DNA from: Cytophagaceae bacterium | GTDB taxonomy: Bacteria > Bacteroidota > Bacteroidia > Cytophagales > Flexibacteraceae | Reading direction: 5' to 3' | DNA length: 39,702 nucleotides | Assembly: GCA_947441055.1 (NCBI GenBank) | Contig: CANETC010000007.1 | Span: forward strand, 1-39,702 | Shown: positions 39,386 to 39,702 of the stretch, in pieces | Position numbering within the stretch: position 1 is the first letter of the stretch | How the letters are laid out: each line of letters starts with the position of its first letter | The notes under the pieces: model-generated | What the model saw: only the letters and a program-made list of their open reading frames with translations | What the model was told of the DNA's origin: nothing | The model's database searches: none | Position numbers and translations under genes: made by a program

Positions 39386-39702
39386 ATGAAACGAATTTGG
39401 AAAAATATCCTTGGGGCTGGCATCTGGGCTTACATCATGCAAATACCTTCCCTTGCATCGCCTGAGAAAAGTTTTAGCCACGGTAAGGGCTTACTTCGTC
39501 TTGGGGTTCTGATCCGCCGGGGAATTCGCGATATTTTTCTGCTCCTACTGGGAATTTTTGCTGCAGGTTTTGGCTTAAAAGGCTTCCTTCTTCCAAGCGG
39601 ATTTATTGATGGTGGCACAATGGGAATTTCCCTTTTGATGGCTGGGACCATGAAACTTTCCCTGCCTGTTCTTTTGGTGCTCATCAATATTCCTTTTGTC
39701 TA
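39386..39702 (+). CDS. YitT-family membrane protein, 5' part (cut by the window edge)
   Basis: From the ATG at 39386 an open frame of 105 codons runs off the right edge. After a basic, partly hydrophobic N-terminus of about 50 residues, the sequence DIFLLLLGIFAAGFGLKGFL, then LPSGFIDGGTMGISLL and LVLINIPFV, matches the first two membrane helices and the G-F-x-x-P...GG-x-x-G motif of the YitT/DUF161 family. These are multi-pass inner-membrane proteins of unclear function. An internal ATG at 39437 is an alternative start and would shorten the N-terminus. The 3' part, including the usual C-terminal DUF2179 domain, is not in the window. Confidence 0.85.
   Translation, partial: MKRIWKNILGAGIWAYIMQIPSLASPEKSFSHGKGLLRLGVLIRRGIRDIFLLLLGIFAAGFGLKGFLLPSGFIDGGTMGISLLMAGTMKLSLPVLLVLINIPFV

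Overview
This window is chromosomal DNA of a Bacteroidota bacterium; the class cannot be fixed from the sequence alone. The evidence is several giant secreted proteins ending in type IX secretion (T9SS) sorting domains of both type A and type B, a PorP/SprF-family membrane protein, GEVED and PKD domains, DUF4861, DUF1573 and DUF7033-type proteins, and promoter-like TAnnTTTG elements instead of Shine-Dalgarno sites. No rRNA, tRNA, CRISPR array, insertion sequence or phage gene was recognised.

Layout, left to right. (1) 390-2484, plus strand: a Wzx/MOP-type polysaccharide flippase overlapping a NodB-type polysaccharide deacetylase. (2) 2539-15996, minus strand: two giant T9SS cargo proteins, probably one transcript. 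The first is a 1,934-residue GEVED/PKD protein with a type A sorting domain. The second is about 2,540 residues, with an array of fifteen ~86-residue Ig-like units and a type B sorting domain. It ends at a clear terminator. (3) 16122-20969: a Cys/Met-metabolism PLP enzyme, a divergent SprT-like metalloprotease-fold protein with a duplicated C-terminal module, a YcxB-like membrane protein and lipoprotein pair, and a divergent DUF7033/polysaccharide-deacetylase-like protein. (4) 20972-26830, minus strand: an ECF sigma factor overlapping an anti-sigma-like protein with a beta-rich C-terminus, a lipoprotein with an Ig-like segment, a secreted DUF4440/SnoaL-like protein, a DUF4861 protein and tryptophan 2,3-dioxygenase. 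(5) 27056-28267, plus strand: a glutaryl-CoA-dehydrogenase-like acyl-CoA dehydrogenase, divergent from the dioxygenase, followed by a strong terminator. (6) 28776-35295, plus strand: a 1,819-residue PKD protein with a type B-like sorting domain, followed 7 bp later by a PorP/SprF gene. (7) 35326-39702: a SAM methyltransferase-like protein, a metallo-beta-lactamase-fold hydrolase, a secreted DUF1573 protein, a DUF1624 (HGSNAT-like) membrane protein, a secreted Dabb protein and the 5' part of a YitT-family gene cut by the right edge.

How the genes work together: the dominant theme is the cell surface. Three T9SS cargo proteins take up nearly half of the window, and the PorP/SprF protein next to the PKD protein is the kind of partner that type B cargo uses for export and anchoring. 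The flippase, deacetylases and HGSNAT-like acetyltransferase suggest envelope polysaccharide work. Tryptophan dioxygenase and the glutaryl-CoA-dehydrogenase-like enzyme bracket the two ends of the kynurenine/glutaryl-CoA degradation route, but the middle steps are not here.

The most striking structure is in the giant adhesin at 2539-10161. A cassette of five different Ig-like units (433 residues, 1,299 bp) is duplicated in tandem, with every unit keeping exactly its own length in both copies. I see no clear sign of a wholly new defence or mobile system.
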